Origin: an uncultured Collinsella sp.
Lineage (GTDB): Bacteria > Actinomycetota > Coriobacteriia > Coriobacteriales > Coriobacteriaceae
Reading direction: 5' to 3'
DNA: 6,019 nucleotides
NCBI GenBank assembly: GCA_902478865.1
Contig: CABSNA010000087.1
Location: 1-6,019 of the forward strand
Numbering within the stretch: the first letter of the stretch is position 1; the number at the start of each line of letters is the position of its first letter. Positions 4,878 to 6,019 of the stretch are shown here, piece by piece. The position numbers and the translations under genes were made by a program. Below the pieces are notes generated by a model. That model was not told the origin of the DNA. It saw only the letters and a list, made by a program, of their open reading frames with translations, and searched no databases.

Positions 4878-5453
4878 ATGCCCACGTCACAAAGCCAGAA
4901 AAAAGAAGCCATCGCCCAGGCGACCGAGCAGGAGCTCGCATCGCTCGCGGGCCGTGGCGTGCGTATCGCGGGCAACGCGTGCTCGCCGATCGTGCTGGTC
5001 AAAGGCGATTTGGACGAGGCCGAGCGTTCGGGTGGCGAGCTTGCCGCCGGCCCGGATGGCGCGGCGTTGCGCAAGGCGCTTGGGGCCATCGGCTACGCGC
5101 CCGAGGATTTTTGCGTGCTGGCAAGCGTCGCCGGCGTGGGTGACGGAGCGGTCGCGGTGGGCGAGACTCTGCCGTGCGAGCTGTTCCGTGAGGCGCTTGA
5201 GGCTTTGGACCCCGAGGCGGTGCTACTGCTCGACAACAACGCGGCTGACGCCATGCGCGAGACCTACGCCGATATGCTCGTGGCGATCGATGACTTCGAC
5301 ACCGCCATGCTCAAGCCCGGCCTGGTCGCCCATGTGCAGGGCCGCCGCGTGCTCGCGCTCGACGGCTTTGAGGCGGCACTCACCGACAAGGCCGCTAAGC
5401 AGCGCATGTGGGCATACATTAAGCAGCTGACCCCGGCGGCTGCACCGCTGTAG
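4878..5453 (+). CDS. Uracil-DNA-glycosylase-like protein, probably catalytically inactive
   Basis: The product has 191 residues and its function is unknown. Its layout follows family-4 uracil-DNA glycosylases. IVLVKGDLDE (38-47) stands where the first catalytic motif (GEAPG) is expected. A GPDGAALRKALGAIGYAPEDFCV stretch (58-80) resembles the region around GxxGxLLxxML..IGL..EDVY. LDPEAVLLLDNNAADAM (110-126) resembles the P-x-hhhhLG..A segment. A final LTDKAAKQRMWAYIKQL (168-184) resembles the end following the HPS motif. Key residues are absent: no GExPG, no HPS histidine (LDGFEAAL instead), and only Cys35, Cys80 and Cys100 against the four Fe-S cysteines of that family. The start at 4878 has GGAGAG five bases upstream. 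Fold assignment is by eye and moderate; loss of glycosylase activity is inferred. The gene is divergent from trxA and convergent with the kinase gene. Confidence 0.6.
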   Translation: MPTSQSQKKEAIAQATEQELASLAGRGVRIAGNACSPIVLVKGDLDEAERSGGELAAGPDGAALRKALGAIGYAPEDFCVLASVAGVGDGAVAVGETLPCELFREALEALDPEAVLLLDNNAADAMRETYADMLVAIDDFDTAMLKPGLVAHVQGRRVLALDGFEAALTDKAAKQRMWAYIKQLTPAAAPL

Positions 5454-5517
5454 CGGATTGGCGCCGGCGAGCGATTGCCTGGCGGGCAAGGTGCGCCTCG
5501 AGATCGGCGCCGCACTT
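5454..5517. other. Convergent intergenic gap
   Basis: These 64 bp lie between the stops of two convergent genes. Weak inverted repeats are visible: TTGCC-TGGCG-GGCAA at 5475-5489, and outer GGCGCCG / CGGCGCC copies about 36 bases apart. There is no T-tract on either strand, so an intrinsic terminator cannot be claimed. Confidence 0.4.
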
Positions 5518-6019
5518 CTACATCACAGCGCGCAGCTCAAACCGATCGCCGTTAATGCGGAACTGACAGTTGCCGTTCATGCGCTCCACGGCAAGTTTGA
5601 TGCTCCTGGTGCCAAAGCCGTGGCCCGCATGCCGGGTCACGGGCATGCCGTCGACCATGCGCGGTGCGCGGTCAAACGTATTGGAAACTAACAGCAGCAG
5701 CTGGCCGTCCTCTAATCGCAGGTCAAGGTCGATGAATCGCTTTCCTTGGGGTGCGGCGCTTGCGGCGGTGATAGCGTTTTCCAAGGCATTTGAGAGCACG
5801 CTAAACAGGTCGGCGTCACCTACGTGGATGGTTTCGGGTACGGCGGCGCGCAGGTTGGCGGTAATGCCGTTTCTATTGATATCCGAGTTAAATGACGAAA
5901 GCGCGATGTTTACGGTCTCGTTGGCGCAGAAGCGGCGTACGGCGGTGCGGTCGCCAGCTTCGCAGAGTTCGTCGATGCGTTTGAGCGCCTCGTCGGTGTG
6001 GCCCTCCTCAATTAAAGCG
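5518..6019 (-). CDS. GHKL-type sensor histidine kinase, C-terminal part (runs off window)
   Basis: The last 166 residues of a histidine kinase of the GHKL/HATPase_c_5 (AgrC-like) type are visible; its N-terminal sensor and phospho-accepting region lie beyond the window. Fragment residues 1-60 are a helical linker (ALIEEGHTDEALKRIDEL, then FCANETVNIALSSF) that in this family follows the histidine helix. DLFSVLSNALENAI (70-83) is the ATP-binding N box, with Asn77 and Asn81. VSNTF (111-115) is the region equivalent to the G1 strand. HGFGTRSIKLAVERMNG (133-149) is the G2 box and following helix. Such kinases phosphorylate LytTR-type response regulators in many Firmicutes and Coriobacteriia; the partner is not visible here. 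Codon use includes TTA, AGA and AGG, which are rarer in the hyp genes. The gene ends 64 bp from the convergent gene stop. Confidence 0.9.
   Translation of the reverse strand, partial: ALIEEGHTDEALKRIDELCEAGDRTAVRRFCANETVNIALSSFNSDINRNGITANLRAAVPETIHVGDADLFSVLSNALENAITAASAAPQGKRFIDLDLRLEDGQLLLLVSNTFDRAPRMVDGMPVTRHAGHGFGTRSIKLAVERMNGNCQFRINGDRFELRAVM

Noticed and set aside
5460..5512. Bidirectional terminator between the convergent genes at 5453 and 5518
   Set aside because: The GGCGCCG copies are self-palindromic and far apart, the inner stem is only 5 bp, and there is no T-tract on either strand.

Overview
The window looks like one end of a draft or metagenome contig from a GC-rich anaerobic Actinomycetota of the class Coriobacteriia; Collinsella or a close relative is my best guess. 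That placement is an inference from base composition, the protein flavour and a long palindromic intergenic repeat I associate with that group. It is not proven by any marker gene here. The first 31 bases are not genomic: they match the Illumina Nextera read-1 transposase adapter, including the full 19-bp Tn5 mosaic end. The contig therefore truly begins at base 32, inside hypD.

From left to right the minus strand carries a [NiFe]-hydrogenase maturation and nickel-control cluster. In transcription order (right to left) it runs: an unrecognised 82-residue helical protein (3941-4189), nikR (3427-3939), a 30-bp-arm inverted repeat (3334-3403), hypF (839-3310), a 131-bp gap, hypC (447-707) and hypD (32-447, cut by the contig end). 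HypF and HypC-HypD belong to the pathway that builds and carries the Fe(CN)2CO unit. HypF makes the thiocarboxamide cyanide precursor on HypE, and HypC-HypD assemble and carry the iron complex. NikR is the nickel-responsive repressor. hypE, hypA, hypB and the hydrogenase subunits are not in the window.

A minus-strand intrinsic terminator (4262-4299) separates this cluster from trxA (4421-4741, minus), a standard WCGPC thioredoxin. trxA is divergent from a plus-strand gene (4878-5453) for a 191-residue protein. That protein resembles a family-4 uracil-DNA glycosylase whose catalytic motifs and Fe-S cysteines are lost. The two genes share a 106-136 bp promoter region with an 8-bp-arm inverted repeat lying between their two -10 boxes. 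The right end (5518-6019, minus) is the C-terminal ATPase half of a GHKL-type sensor histidine kinase, which continues beyond the window.

The points most worth a second look are the His/Cys-rich N-terminal extension on NikR, the small nikR-coupled protein with an HxxxHxxxH helix, the large palindrome between nikR and hypF, and the degenerate glycosylase-like protein. No RNA gene, CRISPR array, transposase or prophage gene was seen.
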